55,338 nucleotides of DNA from Betaproteobacteria bacterium (GCA_016868375.1 VGHA01000009.1:1-55338); one strand, 5' to 3'; positions 8,099 through 16,508 are shown, counted from the stretch's first letter. Notes: generated by a model from the letters alone, not told the origin. A program made the numbers and translations.

Positions 8099-8953
8099 AT
8101 GTCTATCGCATCCACCCCGACCGCCCCAGGGGCTGCGCCCCAGCCCCTGATCTGCTCCGTGGTCGCACTGGCGCGCATCCGGATGGCAGTGGCTGAGCGC
8201 CCAGGCACTGCGCCGGCTTTGATATTCATTCATCCCAACCGCACCTCGAACCGAGTCTGGGATTTTGTCGTGCGGGCCAGCCGCCTGCCAAACCGGATGC
8301 TGCTGCCTGCCCTGCGCGGCCACGGCGACAGCGACTGGCCTGCCGAAGGTTACCGGCTCGAGGACCATCGTGACGATCTGATCGCCATGGTTGAAACCTT
8401 GTCGGATCGGCCGGTAATTCTGGTGGGACAGGCCACCGGCGCGACGCTTGCCCTGATGATTGCGACGAGCCGCCCCGATCTGGTTCGGGCAGTGGTGGCG
8501 GCGCAGCCTGCGGTCGGCATCGCTGGCGCCGTGAATACGCTGGTTCGCGACCAGGTGCTCGCTCAGCAGCGGCTCGCCGATCGCGAGGCAGCCCGACAGG
8601 CACTGCCGTTCGCGGAGCGCTGGCGACCCGAGGTGGTTGCGCACACGCTCGATCACATGCTGGCCGAGCATCCGGAGGGCGGCTTCACCTGGCGCTACCA
8701 TGGGCCGGGCGTGTGTGAAACCGAGGCTGAGCTGATGCGTGACCTGGGCCCTGAAATCGCCTGGCAGGGACCCACGCTGGTGTTCGGCGGGGCGTGCTCC
8801 ACCGTGCTTCCGCCCGAGATGGCTCAGCGTGTCGCGAGCAGGCTGCCTGGTGCACGGCTGCAAAGCCTGCCCGAGGCCAATCACCGGCTGAGCCAGGACA
8901 ACCCGGAAGGCTTTGCCAGACTGCTTGACGATTTCGTTGAGTCGCTGCGCTGA
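8099..8953 (+). CDS. Alpha/beta-hydrolase homologue lacking catalytic residues
   Basis: This 284-residue protein has the alpha/beta-hydrolase order: oxyanion region FIHPNRTS (about 44), LRGHGDSDWP (about 72), nucleophile elbow, lid and C-terminal histidine region. The elbow reads VGQATGA, with Ala112 where the nucleophilic Ser, Cys or Asp should be. The usual acid region, often GAxSDVL, reads GACSTVL with Thr235 in place of Asp. Only His262 (NHRL) of the triad is kept. The rest of the fold looks intact and in frame, so it is not a decayed gene. It is probably a non-hydrolytic binding protein or a lyase-like relative. It is divergent from an MmgE/PrpD gene and ends two bases before the convergent carrier gene. 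Confidence 0.82.
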   Translation: MSIASTPTAPGAAPQPLICSVVALARIRMAVAERPGTAPALIFIHPNRTSNRVWDFVVRASRLPNRMLLPALRGHGDSDWPAEGYRLEDHRDDLIAMVETLSDRPVILVGQATGATLALMIATSRPDLVRAVVAAQPAVGIAGAVNTLVRDQVLAQQRLADREAARQALPFAERWRPEVVAHTLDHMLAEHPEGGFTWRYHGPGVCETEAELMRDLGPEIAWQGPTLVFGGACSTVLPPEMAQRVASRLPGARLQSLPEANHRLSQDNPEGFARLLDDFVESLR

Positions 8954-8955
8954 GT

Positions 8956-9906
8956 TCATCGGGCCACGGCCTCCGCCGGTGACAGCCCCAACTTTCGGTA
9001 GGCCAGGCGCATCAGCGACGGCAGCAGAAAGAGCTGAAGCTGCCCCAATACCAGCAACAATTGCAGCGACGCATCAACATGCCCCAGGAGCAGTCCAAGA
9101 AGCAGCGCCATGTTGCGTAAGCCGTTGACCAGCGCCGCGCTACCGGCGATGCGAACACCGAGGCGTGCAAACGCCAACCAGCCGATCGCCTGCAACGCCA
9201 GGCTGAGCAGCGCGGTCACCGCGAAGGCCTCCACCACCGCGCCAGGCTGCGACACGATCAGTGAGGCGAGCCCGTCGGTAACACCAATCGCAACCGTCAC
9301 CATCATGAGCACCGCGGCAAAGTCGAGTGCCACCGCGTGACGCTCGACCCGCTCAAGCGGCACCCAGACCCGAATCAGCAGCGCGCCGCCCATCGCGCTC
9401 CCCACCACGGCCAGCAATTCAAGCGCGAGCCTGCCAGGTTCGAGTCCAGGCAAACCGGCAAGGGCTGCGAAGAAAGGCAGGCTGATGATGCCGGCGGCGG
9501 TGGCAGGGAGCACCGCCAACGACAGCAGTTCATTGTCGGTGCCCAGAAACAGACAATAAGGCCCCACCGAAATGATTGGCGGCGTGGCACAAATCAGCGC
9601 GCAGGCAAGTGCGACCGATGGCGACACCAGCCCGATTCGCAACAAGGCAATGACCACGGCCGGCACCAGCAGCGTTGTGAACACAACGATCGCGATAGGG
9701 ACTGCCGGCCGCCTGACCCAACCCAGCAAAAGCCGTTTATCGAGCCGAAGCGCGGTCAGAAACATCGCGGCCATCGAGGCGACGATGACCAGCGGCGACA
9801 GCAGCCTGGCAAGCTCCTGCGCAAGCAGCCCCACCAGGACACTCACCGACATGAACAAGGTCGCGTGACCCGCGACCCAGCGCGTGAAGGCGCGCAGCGC
9901 GGTCAT
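8956..9906 (-). CDS. Bile acid:sodium symporter (BASS/SBF) family carrier
   Basis: This 316-residue integral membrane protein has about nine or ten hydrophobic segments across its whole length. The paired small-residue motifs (CALICATPPIISVGPY near the middle and VNGLRNMALLLGLL near the end) resemble the BASS family, whose members co-transport organic anions with sodium. The start is the ATG at 9904-9906, which overlaps the stop of the upstream TRAP gene as ATGA. Longer in-frame extension would run deep into that gene and encodes Arg/His-rich shadow sequence. Coupling to a complete TRAP system is unusual; it may export or import a metabolite of the same pathway. Confidence 0.8.
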   Translation of the reverse strand: MTALRAFTRWVAGHATLFMSVSVLVGLLAQELARLLSPLVIVASMAAMFLTALRLDKRLLLGWVRRPAVPIAIVVFTTLLVPAVVIALLRIGLVSPSVALACALICATPPIISVGPYCLFLGTDNELLSLAVLPATAAGIISLPFFAALAGLPGLEPGRLALELLAVVGSAMGGALLIRVWVPLERVERHAVALDFAAVLMMVTVAIGVTDGLASLIVSQPGAVVEAFAVTALLSLALQAIGWLAFARLGVRIAGSAALVNGLRNMALLLGLLLGHVDASLQLLLVLGQLQLFLLPSLMRLAYRKLGLSPAEAVAR

Positions 9907-11195
9907 CCGCGGATCAGCGCCAGCGGGCCCAATACGATCTGCGGCCAGACGGTGACCACTGCAATCAATCCAAGCAGCAGCAGGCAGAACGGCAGCGCCG
10001 CCAACGCCACCCGGGTCTGGGTATCGCCGGTCATTTCCTGGATGACGAACAGATTGAACCCTACCGGCGGCGATACGTTGGACAACTCGATCGTGATGAT
10101 GATGAAAATGCCAAACCAGACCGGATTGAATCCAGCGGCAACCACCATCGGCAACACCACTGGCAGCGTCATGACCATCGCGGACAAACCGTCGAGCGCG
10201 GTACCGAGAATCAGATACACGATCAACAGCGCGAAGATCAGCATGTAAGGCGACAGCCCCAGCGATCCGACCCACTGCGCAGCCGCCGCGGGAACGCCGA
10301 GCGTGACCAGCGCCCGAGACAGGAATAACGCGCCCGCCAGAATCAGACCAATCATTGAGCAGGTGCGCACCGTTGAAAGCAGCGCATGACCCAGCAGGCG
10401 CCAGCTGAGCGTGCCCTGAGCGGCCGCGATGATGAGCGCGCCTGCAACGCCGATGGCGGCGGCCTCGGTCACGCTGGCGACGCCGCTGTACATGGACCCG
10501 ATGACGAGCATGATCAGAAACACCACGGGAAGCAGATCGCGCAAGGCCGTGAATTTTTCGGCCCAGCTTGAACGCTCGCGTACCGCCGGCTGCACGCTGG
10601 GGTCGGTAAGCGCGCGGAACATGATCCAGAGCACATACGAGGCAGCGATGAGAAGCCCCGGCACCACGCCGCAGATAAACAGGTCGAGGATGGACACCTC
10701 GGCCAACACGCCATAGACGATCATAGGGATCGATGGCGGAATCATCAGTCCGATGGTGCCGGCGCCCGCCAGCGAACCGATCGCGATATCGCGGTTATAG
10801 CCGCGCTTTAACAGCTCGGCGAGCGTCATCTTGCCAACCGTAGCCGTAGTGGCCGCAGAGGACCCCGACACAGCAGCAAACAGCGTGCAGCCCAGCACAT
10901 TGACATGAAGCAGCCCGCCCGGCAGCCGCTGCACCCAGGGTGCGAGCCCACGAAACAACGACTCGGACAACCGGGTATGGAACAGGATGTCGCCCATGAG
11001 AATGAACATGGGCAAGGTGACGAGTTCGTCGGCGTTCAGCCTCGCCCAGATGTCCTGCGCCAGCACCCGGGCAATTGGCATGTCGCGATACCACTCAAGT
11101 GCGATAACACCTGTGCCGAGCAAGGCAAAGCCGATCCAGACACCCGAGCCCAGGGCGGCGAGCATCACGAACAGAATGAACAGGCTGGGTGTCAT
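9903..11195 (-). CDS. TRAP transporter large permease (DctM type)
   Basis: The protein has 430 residues with about twelve membrane segments and the DctM family hallmarks: ALEWYRDMPIARVLAQ near the start, GVSGSSAATTATVGKMTLAEL-like loop (about 110-130), GTIGLMIPPSIPMIVYG and PPVGFNLFVIQ near the end. It forms the channel-bearing subunit that imports substrates, usually carboxylates, handed over by the periplasmic P subunit and driven by sodium. It is the third gene of a P-Q-M operon and is translationally coupled to the BASS carrier downstream. The gap to the Q gene is 57 bases. Confidence 0.92.
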   Translation of the reverse strand: MTPSLFILFVMLAALGSGVWIGFALLGTGVIALEWYRDMPIARVLAQDIWARLNADELVTLPMFILMGDILFHTRLSESLFRGLAPWVQRLPGGLLHVNVLGCTLFAAVSGSSAATTATVGKMTLAELLKRGYNRDIAIGSLAGAGTIGLMIPPSIPMIVYGVLAEVSILDLFICGVVPGLLIAASYVLWIMFRALTDPSVQPAVRERSSWAEKFTALRDLLPVVFLIMLVIGSMYSGVASVTEAAAIGVAGALIIAAAQGTLSWRLLGHALLSTVRTCSMIGLILAGALFLSRALVTLGVPAAAAQWVGSLGLSPYMLIFALLIVYLILGTALDGLSAMVMTLPVVLPMVVAAGFNPVWFGIFIIITIELSNVSPPVGFNLFVIQEMTGDTQTRVALAALPFCLLLLGLIAVVTVWPQIVLGPLALIRG

Positions 11196-11252
11196 GATGG
11201 TCGCTTAGCCGGACGCGCACGATTGAACGGCGCAGAGGGCTTCGAGGGTCAT

Positions 11253-11825
11253 TTACTCGGCTCGCGCAGTGGCCGACCCGGCGTCGGTAGAAAGATCTGG
11301 CGGATCGCCAATCAGGAGGCGCAACAGCCGTGCCAACAGGGCGCAGGCCAGCAATACCGCACCGGTAGCCATGAGTGCCTGCGGCCATGCCAACGGCGTC
11401 TGCATCGCAAAGTACGAGACGCTGTTACGAACGTGGCTTCGCCAGGCGAGCTCGGCCAACCCCCAGGCGAGCATGCTGGCGACAACCAACGCCGCGACAG
11501 TGCAGAAGAGCTCGATCGCCAGCTTTACGCGACCAGGCGACCATTCAAGCGCCAGCATCACACGGATATGGCTGCCGGAGCGCAACGCATAGCCCGAACC
11601 CGCCAACATGGTGAATCCGCACAGGTAGGCACCGTACTCAACCGCCCACGGCTGCGACCAGGAAAAAGCCGAAGTGGCCACTATCTCAGTGATCAACATG
11701 AGCGCAAGCACTGCGCAGCAGGCGGCTGCGAAGACGCCGCCCGCAAAGGTGAGTGCATCGATCAGCCGACAGAGCCCCCGGACCGACCGGATCAGCGGCG
11801 AGGACGCGTCAGTCACGGGACCCAT
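11253..11825 (-). CDS. TRAP transporter small permease (DctQ type)
   Basis: This is a protein of about 190 residues with four membrane segments, typical of DctQ subunits: VRGLCRLIDALTFAGGVFAA near the start and WAVEYGAYLCGFTMLAGSGY with the conserved E-x-x-x-Y pattern. Length is normal for the family. The start is uncertain. ATG at 11825 is annotated, a GTG nine bases on (11816) has a better-spaced AGGATGG, and a TTG at 11849 would give a longer form. It lies between the P and M genes of the same TRAP system. Confidence 0.87.
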   Translation of the reverse strand: MGPVTDASSPLIRSVRGLCRLIDALTFAGGVFAAACCAVLALMLITEIVATSAFSWSQPWAVEYGAYLCGFTMLAGSGYALRSGSHIRVMLALEWSPGRVKLAIELFCTVAALVVASMLAWGLAELAWRSHVRNSVSYFAMQTPLAWPQALMATGAVLLACALLARLLRLLIGDPPDLSTDAGSATARAE

Positions 11826-11855
11826 CCTGCCTGCTGATGCACGTTGCAATACAGA

Positions 11856-12845
11856 TTACTTGCGGCCGGTTGCGCTCAGATACGCATCGAACACCTTGGC
11901 CGCCTCGGCACCGTTTCGCTTGGCAAAGTCGTCCCACATCGGGCGCGTCACCGCGCGCATGCGGTCGACCATCTGCGCCGGTGGCGCCTCGACGGTCATG
12001 CCGTTGTCGGTTAGCTGCTTCATGCGCGTGGTGTGCTCAGCCATGCTGACCTTCCAGAACTCGGGCTCCATCTCGGCAGCAAGCTTCTCGATGGCAGCGC
12101 GATCCGCCGCTGAGAGCTTGTCCCAGGTGCGCGTGCCGACCACCATCAGGTTCGAGGCCCAAAGATGGTTGGTGGTGTACGTGTGCTTGAGGAACTCCCA
12201 GTATTTCTGCGACACAGCGGTGGTGCCTGAGGTCATCACCGCATCAAGTCGACCCGATGCCAGCGCCGGCACGATGTCGGGGTTGTTCATCTGCTGCGGC
12301 ACCATGCCAAGCTTGGTCACCATTTCAGCGGTCACGCGGTCGTAGGTGCGCATGCGGACGCCCTTGAGGTCATCGATCGCGCGAACTTGCTTCTTCAGGA
12401 AAAAGTTCTGGCTGGGCCAGGGCACCACATACAGCACCTTGTTGCCGCGCTTGGCGAGTTCCGCCACCCACTGCGGACGTACAAAGCCATGCATGGTGCG
12501 CAGCTGCTCGTAGTTGTCGACCAGGAACGGCAGGCTTTCGATGCCCAGCATCGGCACATCGCCGACGTTCTGGAAACCCGCAAACTCGGCCATCGCCACC
12601 GTGCCGTCTTCAATTGCACGAACGGTTTCGTTGGCCTTGACGCCCAGCGAGCCGCCTGCGTGGACTGTCATCTGAACGCGACCGTTGGTGATTTCACCAA
12701 CCCGCTTGGCGAAGTTCTGTGCGTTGACGGTATGGAACTCGGTGGGGCCCCACGGCATCGAAACGTCAAGTTTGGTCTGGGCAGTGGCTAAGCCCGCTGC
12801 GGACCAGGCCGCCGCCGCGGCAATAATCAGGGATGCGATACGCAT
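11856..12845 (-). CDS. TRAP transporter substrate-binding protein (DctP type)
   Basis: The protein has 329 residues with a Sec signal peptide (MRIASLIIAAAAAWSAAG, cleavage expected near ATAQ-TK). The mature DctP fold shows the family landmarks: HAGGSLGVKANE, a central DDLKGVRMRT whose Arg normally clamps a substrate carboxylate, and ALASGRLDAVMTSGT. It captures ligand in the periplasm for the Q/M permease encoded downstream. The start at 12843-12845 has GGAGA eight bases before it; upstream in-frame codons are spacer and overlap the promoter. A promoter and a palindromic operator lie directly upstream, so it is the first gene of the operon P-Q-M-BASS. Confidence 0.92.
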   Translation of the reverse strand: MRIASLIIAAAAAWSAAGLATAQTKLDVSMPWGPTEFHTVNAQNFAKRVGEITNGRVQMTVHAGGSLGVKANETVRAIEDGTVAMAEFAGFQNVGDVPMLGIESLPFLVDNYEQLRTMHGFVRPQWVAELAKRGNKVLYVVPWPSQNFFLKKQVRAIDDLKGVRMRTYDRVTAEMVTKLGMVPQQMNNPDIVPALASGRLDAVMTSGTTAVSQKYWEFLKHTYTTNHLWASNLMVVGTRTWDKLSAADRAAIEKLAAEMEPEFWKVSMAEHTTRMKQLTDNGMTVEAPPAQMVDRMRAVTRPMWDDFAKRNGAEAAKVFDAYLSATGRK

Positions 12846-12876
12846 GACAAGGGTCTCCGGTGTAGTGATGAAACGG

Positions 12877-12918
12877 ACCATAGCAGAGCCTGTCGTAGGT
12901 GGTCAATTGTCCGGACAA
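12877..12918 (-). promoter_or_regulatory. Promoter and palindromic operator of the TRAP operon
   Basis: On the minus strand, -35 TTGACC (12901-12906) and -10 TATGGT (12877-12882) are 18 bases apart, just upstream of the P gene. A perfect 12-bp palindrome TTGTCCGGACAA (12907-12918) directly abuts the -35. GntR-superfamily operators commonly have a GT-N-AC core like this one. The same palindrome core recurs at the divergent catabolic promoter (13861-13870). The operator's position beside rather than inside the core promoter could allow either repression or activation. Confidence 0.72.
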
Positions 12919-12945
12919 GACTGCAGTGTGTTTGAGTGCTGGTGA

Positions 12946-13749
12946 TCAGCTTCGGCGCGGGCTTAGCTCGCCCGGCCCGGCGCGGCGAATCGTCATGGCG
13001 TAACCAAAACGATCGGCCGGATGGAGACTGTCGGACACTTCAAGCAATTTCCCATCGTCGCCATGATAAGCCCGGACGATCCGAAGCGCGGGGCTTCCAG
13101 CGCGCGCCAGCAGCACCTCGGCATCGGCGCGGGACAGCGCGCAGGCGCTGATTCTCTGATCGACGCGCGCCACGCGAACACCAAACTGCGATTCGATTTG
13201 CCGATACAGCGGCACGGCCTGCGAGGCGATTCGCCGACCGAGCGCTGCAAACGAGGGGCTCACGTAAACCCGGGTGACGCATACCGGCCTGGGGTTGCCT
13301 GGGAGATGGCGGATCAGGCGTGCAAAAACCCATGCCTCGCCCGCGGGAATCGGCGGTGGATCAGCCTGCCCAGGGTCATGCGCCGCCCAGCCCCGCTCAA
13401 GCAGGCGCAGACGGGTGCCGGTTGAATACTGCAGCAGGTCATCGATGGAATCGAGCGCCTGCAGGTAGGGCTCGCGCTGGATCGACGACACGACCACCGT
13501 GCCCGCGCGGGGCCGACGGTTGACCATGCCCGCTTCGGCCAGCAGGCGCAGCGCCTCGCGAATGGTGAACCGGCTGCTCTGATACTGCTCGCACAGTTCC
13601 AGCTCAGTGGGCAGCAGGGAGCCCACCTTGTAGCGGCCCGCCGCAATGGCCGCGATCAAATCGTTGGCGATGCGCGCATAGCGGGGCTCGTCTGCGCGGG
13701 CCACAGCGGGGGTTGGATGCTTTCGCGAGCGGGGCGAACCAGATTTCAT
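12946..13749 (-). CDS. GntR family regulator with UTRA ligand domain
   Basis: This 267-residue regulator has an N-terminal winged helix-turn-helix (about residues 22-88, with VGSLLPTELELCEQYQSS and FTIREALRLLAEAGMV) and a C-terminal UTRA domain (about 105-255). That makes it a HutC-subfamily GntR protein, which binds a small metabolite and usually represses. It sits between the TRAP operon (downstream, same strand) and the divergent CoA-pathway operon at 13893. TGTCCGGACA palindromes lie on both sides of the gene at the two promoters, so it very likely controls both. Its own promoter may lie in the 13750-13892 region. The inducer is unknown but is probably the transported acid or a CoA-pathway intermediate. 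Confidence 0.9.
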   Translation of the reverse strand: MKSGSPRSRKHPTPAVARADEPRYARIANDLIAAIAAGRYKVGSLLPTELELCEQYQSSRFTIREALRLLAEAGMVNRRPRAGTVVVSSIQREPYLQALDSIDDLLQYSTGTRLRLLERGWAAHDPGQADPPPIPAGEAWVFARLIRHLPGNPRPVCVTRVYVSPSFAALGRRIASQAVPLYRQIESQFGVRVARVDQRISACALSRADAEVLLARAGSPALRIVRAYHGDDGKLLEVSDSLHPADRFGYAMTIRRAGPGELSPRRS

Positions 13750-13831
13750 GGGACGAAGAATGCCGATTTTGGACTGCCGCGATCAGGACAACCCCAACCA
13801 CGGACCGTCTCTCGAATCCGGGCTGATCGCG

Positions 13832-13870
13832 TTGACAGTATGCATGAATCGATCTAGATTTGTCCGGACA
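13832..13870 (+). promoter_or_regulatory. Promoter with overlapping operator of the catabolic operon
   Basis: A consensus -35 TTGACA (13832-13837) is followed after exactly 17 bases by TAGATT (13855-13860) as -10. The palindrome TGTCCGGACA (13861-13870) starts immediately after the -10 and should cover the transcription start. A protein bound there would block initiation, so repression is the simplest reading. The core is identical to the operator at 12907-12918. The TTG at 13860 that opens the frame lies inside this element and cannot be the real start. Confidence 0.8.
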
Positions 13871-13892
13871 TATTCCCATCCATGAGACTGCC

Positions 13893-14732
13893 GTGACCGC
13901 TCGAAGAAGCCTGCTGTTTGCTCCCGCCTCGCGCGCCGACGTACTTGAAAAAGCATCGCGCGCCGGTGCAGATATTGTCTGCGCCGACCTCGAAGACGCC
14001 GTCGGCCCTGCCGACAAAGACGCCGCCCGCACCACGGGGGTGGCTTTCCTGGGTGCCAGGTCTGCCGCGGGCGAACGTGCGCTTCGCATCAACTCGATCC
14101 GCACCGGCACCGGTTTAAAGGACGTGCTGGCGCTTCAGGCAGCCACATCGCTCAGCGGCATCATCTGCCTGCCCAAGGTGGAAAGCGCCGATGAAGTGCG
14201 CTGGGCCGACGAGTTGCTCGCCGCGCACCCGGGTCTGTCGCTCTGCGCGTTCATTGAAACCCCGCGTGGCCTGGAAGTGGCGGCCGACATTGCCGCAGCC
14301 AGCCGCCGGCTCGCCTTCCTGGTGTTTGGCGCAGTCGACTTCTGCGCCGAACTGGAGGTGTCGCTGTCCGACGAGGCCCTGGGATGGGCACGCGGGCGGC
14401 TCGCGTCGGCTGCTCACCGTGCGGGCATCGGCCTGCTCGATGCGCCCTGCGTCGAATTTCGCGATCTGGACGAAGTGGCCCGTCAAAGCCGTCTGGCGCG
14501 CGCGCTCGGCTTCACCGGAAAAACCTCCATTCATCCATCCAACATCAGCGTCATTCACGATTCGTTTGCGCCCAGCGCAGCCGAAATCGAGCAGGCGCGC
14601 GGCATCATCGCCGCGTTCGAAGCCTCGGGTGGTGCCGTGGCCACCTGGCAGGGCAAGCTGGTTGAGCTGCCTGTGGTCAAACGCATGCAGCGCATTCTGG
14701 CGCTGGTTGACGGAACGAACACCGCGCGCTGA
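13893..14732 (+). CDS. HpcH/HpaI aldolase, CitE-like acyl-CoA lyase
   Basis: The protein has about 279 residues from the GTG at 13893, preceded by a GAG-containing site. It opens with the CitE-family sequence RRSLLFAPASR and has ADIVCADLEDAVGPADK (Mg-binding and substrate loop), ALRINSIRTGTG, IICLPKVESADEV, CAFIETPRGLEVAADIA and the C-terminal GFTGKTSIHPSNISVIH. These are typical of the citrate lyase beta/malyl-CoA/citramalyl-CoA lyase family, which cleaves beta-hydroxyacyl-CoA to acyl-CoA and an oxoacid. It is the first gene after the operator-bearing promoter and precedes a hydratase and a dehydrogenase, as expected for the last step of a dicarboxyl-CoA route. Confidence 0.88.
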   Translation: MTARRSLLFAPASRADVLEKASRAGADIVCADLEDAVGPADKDAARTTGVAFLGARSAAGERALRINSIRTGTGLKDVLALQAATSLSGIICLPKVESADEVRWADELLAAHPGLSLCAFIETPRGLEVAADIAAASRRLAFLVFGAVDFCAELEVSLSDEALGWARGRLASAAHRAGIGLLDAPCVEFRDLDEVARQSRLARALGFTGKTSIHPSNISVIHDSFAPSAAEIEQARGIIAAFEASGGAVATWQGKLVELPVVKRMQRILALVDGTNTAR

Positions 14733-14778
14733 CATCCTTCCATCGCAGTTTTCTAATTCACCTCACCTCGGAGTCCCC

Positions 14779-15297
14779 ATGGCCGGAACCGTCAAGAAAG
14801 TCGGAGAGAACCGCTACCGCGAGTCCTTCGGACGTTATTTTGAAGACTTCAATATCGGCGACATCTACGAGCATCGCCCGGGTCGAACGATTACTGAAAC
14901 CGACAACACCTGGTTCACGCTGCTCACTATGAACACGCATCCCATGCACTTCGATGCAGAGTATGCGAAGCACAGTGAATTCGGTCGCTGCATCGTGTGC
15001 TCGCCACTCACCGTGGCGCTGATCGTCGGCATGAGCGTCACCGATGTCAGCCAGAAGGCCATCGCCAACCTGGGTTGGAAGGAAATCCGGCTGCCTCATC
15101 CGCTGTTCGCCGGCGACACCCTCACCGCAGAATCCGAAGTGCTCGACAAGCGCGAGAGCAAGTCGCGGCCCAGCGCAGGCCTGGTCACCGTCAAAAGCCG
15201 CGGCTTCAACCAGGATGGCAAGCTTGTCTGCGAATTTGACCGCACGATTCTGGTCGCCAAGCGCGGCTTCGAAAACGAAGAAAAAGCCAACTACTGA
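14779..15297 (+). CDS. MaoC-like acyl-CoA hydratase
   Basis: This 172-residue hot-dog protein belongs to the MaoC dehydratase family. The core shows FEDFNIGDIYEHRPGRTITE, TDNTWFTLLTMNTHPMHFD and the C-terminal VTVKSRGFNQDGKLVCEFDR. The hydratase motif usually reads G-D-x-N-P-[LIV]-H; here the corresponding stretch is M-N-T-H-P-M-H. The catalytic Asp position is therefore Asn and the Asn position is His, as often seen in mesaconyl- or itaconyl-CoA-type members. It is expected to add water to an enoyl-CoA produced by the next gene's dehydrogenase, giving the substrate of the CitE-like lyase. The ATG at 14779 follows CGGAG. Confidence 0.87.
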   Translation: MAGTVKKVGENRYRESFGRYFEDFNIGDIYEHRPGRTITETDNTWFTLLTMNTHPMHFDAEYAKHSEFGRCIVCSPLTVALIVGMSVTDVSQKAIANLGWKEIRLPHPLFAGDTLTAESEVLDKRESKSRPSAGLVTVKSRGFNQDGKLVCEFDRTILVAKRGFENEEKANY

Positions 15298-15323
15298 TTC
15301 ACCGATTGCCCCAGGAGCACCCG

Positions 15324-16493
15324 ATGTCCAACGCGCCCCACGACAGCACCTCGCACGAGCAGGAAGCCGAGATTCTCGATGCCATCGAAAAATGGCTGGA
15401 ACGCGACGTTCGCCCGCATGTTCTGCGTCTGGAACACGCCGATGAATATCCGTTCGAATGGGTCGAGCAAATGAAAGAGCTTGGCCTGTTCGGCGCCACG
15501 ATCTCGGCCGAATACGGCGGGCTGGGGCTGCCGGCGGGCACCTATGCGCGAATCGTCGAAAAAATCGCCGAAACCTGGATGTCGCTCAGCGGCATCTTCA
15601 ACAGCCATCTGATCATGGCGGCCTGTGTAGAACGCATGGGAACGCCCGAGCAGAAGCAAACCTGGCTGCCAAAGTTTGCCACCGGCGAAATCCGTGGTGG
15701 CCTCGCGCTCACCGAACCCGACGCCGGCACCGACCTGCAGGGCATCAAGATCCGCGCCAAACGCGATGGCGATCACTACGTCATCAATGGTACGAAAACC
15801 TGGATCTCCAACGGCATCCATGGCACCTGCTTTGCGTTGCTGGTCAAAACCGACACCTCGGCCAATCCCGCGCACAAAGGCATGTCGTGCTTCCTGGCTG
15901 AGAAAGGTCCTGGCTTTCGGGTATCGCGGAAAATCGAGAAGCTGGGCTACAAGGGCATCGACAGCGCCGAACTGGTGTTCGAAGATTTCCGTGTGCCGGC
16001 CGATCGCCTGATTGGCGGCGTCGAGGGCAAAGGGCTGCAAACTGCCCTTGGCGGTCTCGAGCTGGGTCGAATCAATATCGCGGCGCGTGGCTGCGGCTTG
16101 GCGAGCGCAGCGCTTCGCGATGCTGTGCGTTATTCGCAGATCCGCAAAACCTTTGGCAAGCCCATCTGCGAACATCAGGCCATTCAGTTGAAGCTTGGCG
16201 AGATGGCCACGCGACTGCAGGCTGCGCGTCTGCTCACTTATGAGGCAGCACGCGCCTACGATCGTGGCGAGCGATGCGATATGGAAGCGGGCATGGCGAA
16301 ATATTTTGCCTCGGAAGCGGCCGTTGAAAACTCGCTCGAATCCATGCGTATCCACGGCGGCTATGGTTACTCGAAAGAGTTCCACGTTGAGCGCTACTAC
16401 CGCGACGCCCCGCTGATGTGCATTGGCGAAGGCACCAACGAACTGCAGCGCATGATCATCGCGCGGCAGCTGATTGCCCGTAATCCTGTCTGA
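15324..16493 (+). CDS. Acyl-CoA dehydrogenase
   Basis: This FAD-dependent acyl-CoA dehydrogenase has 389 residues, normal for the family. It has the N-terminal helical domain, the beta-domain motif ALTEPDAGTDLQGI, YVINGTKTWISNG, and a C-terminal helical domain with RKTFGKPICEHQAIQ, RIHGGYGYSKEF-like sequence and the catalytic-base motif GEGTNELQR, whose Glu is in the place of the MCAD-type base. AGGAG precedes the ATG at 15324. Placed between the MaoC hydratase and a CoA-transferase, it should desaturate a CoA ester, for example a methylsuccinyl-, glutaryl- or benzylsuccinyl-like one. Electrons would pass to ETF encoded elsewhere. Confidence 0.92.
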   Translation: MSNAPHDSTSHEQEAEILDAIEKWLERDVRPHVLRLEHADEYPFEWVEQMKELGLFGATISAEYGGLGLPAGTYARIVEKIAETWMSLSGIFNSHLIMAACVERMGTPEQKQTWLPKFATGEIRGGLALTEPDAGTDLQGIKIRAKRDGDHYVINGTKTWISNGIHGTCFALLVKTDTSANPAHKGMSCFLAEKGPGFRVSRKIEKLGYKGIDSAELVFEDFRVPADRLIGGVEGKGLQTALGGLELGRINIAARGCGLASAALRDAVRYSQIRKTFGKPICEHQAIQLKLGEMATRLQAARLLTYEAARAYDRGERCDMEAGMAKYFASEAAVENSLESMRIHGGYGYSKEFHVERYYRDAPLMCIGEGTNELQRMIIARQLIARNPV

Positions 16494-16508
16494 CCAGGGT
16501 CCTCTGCC

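Noticed and set aside
13860-13892. TTG start for the CitE-like gene at 13860
   Set aside because: The TTG is part of the operator palindrome and overlaps the -10 box, so it would not be transcribed. GTG at 13893 matches the family's start.
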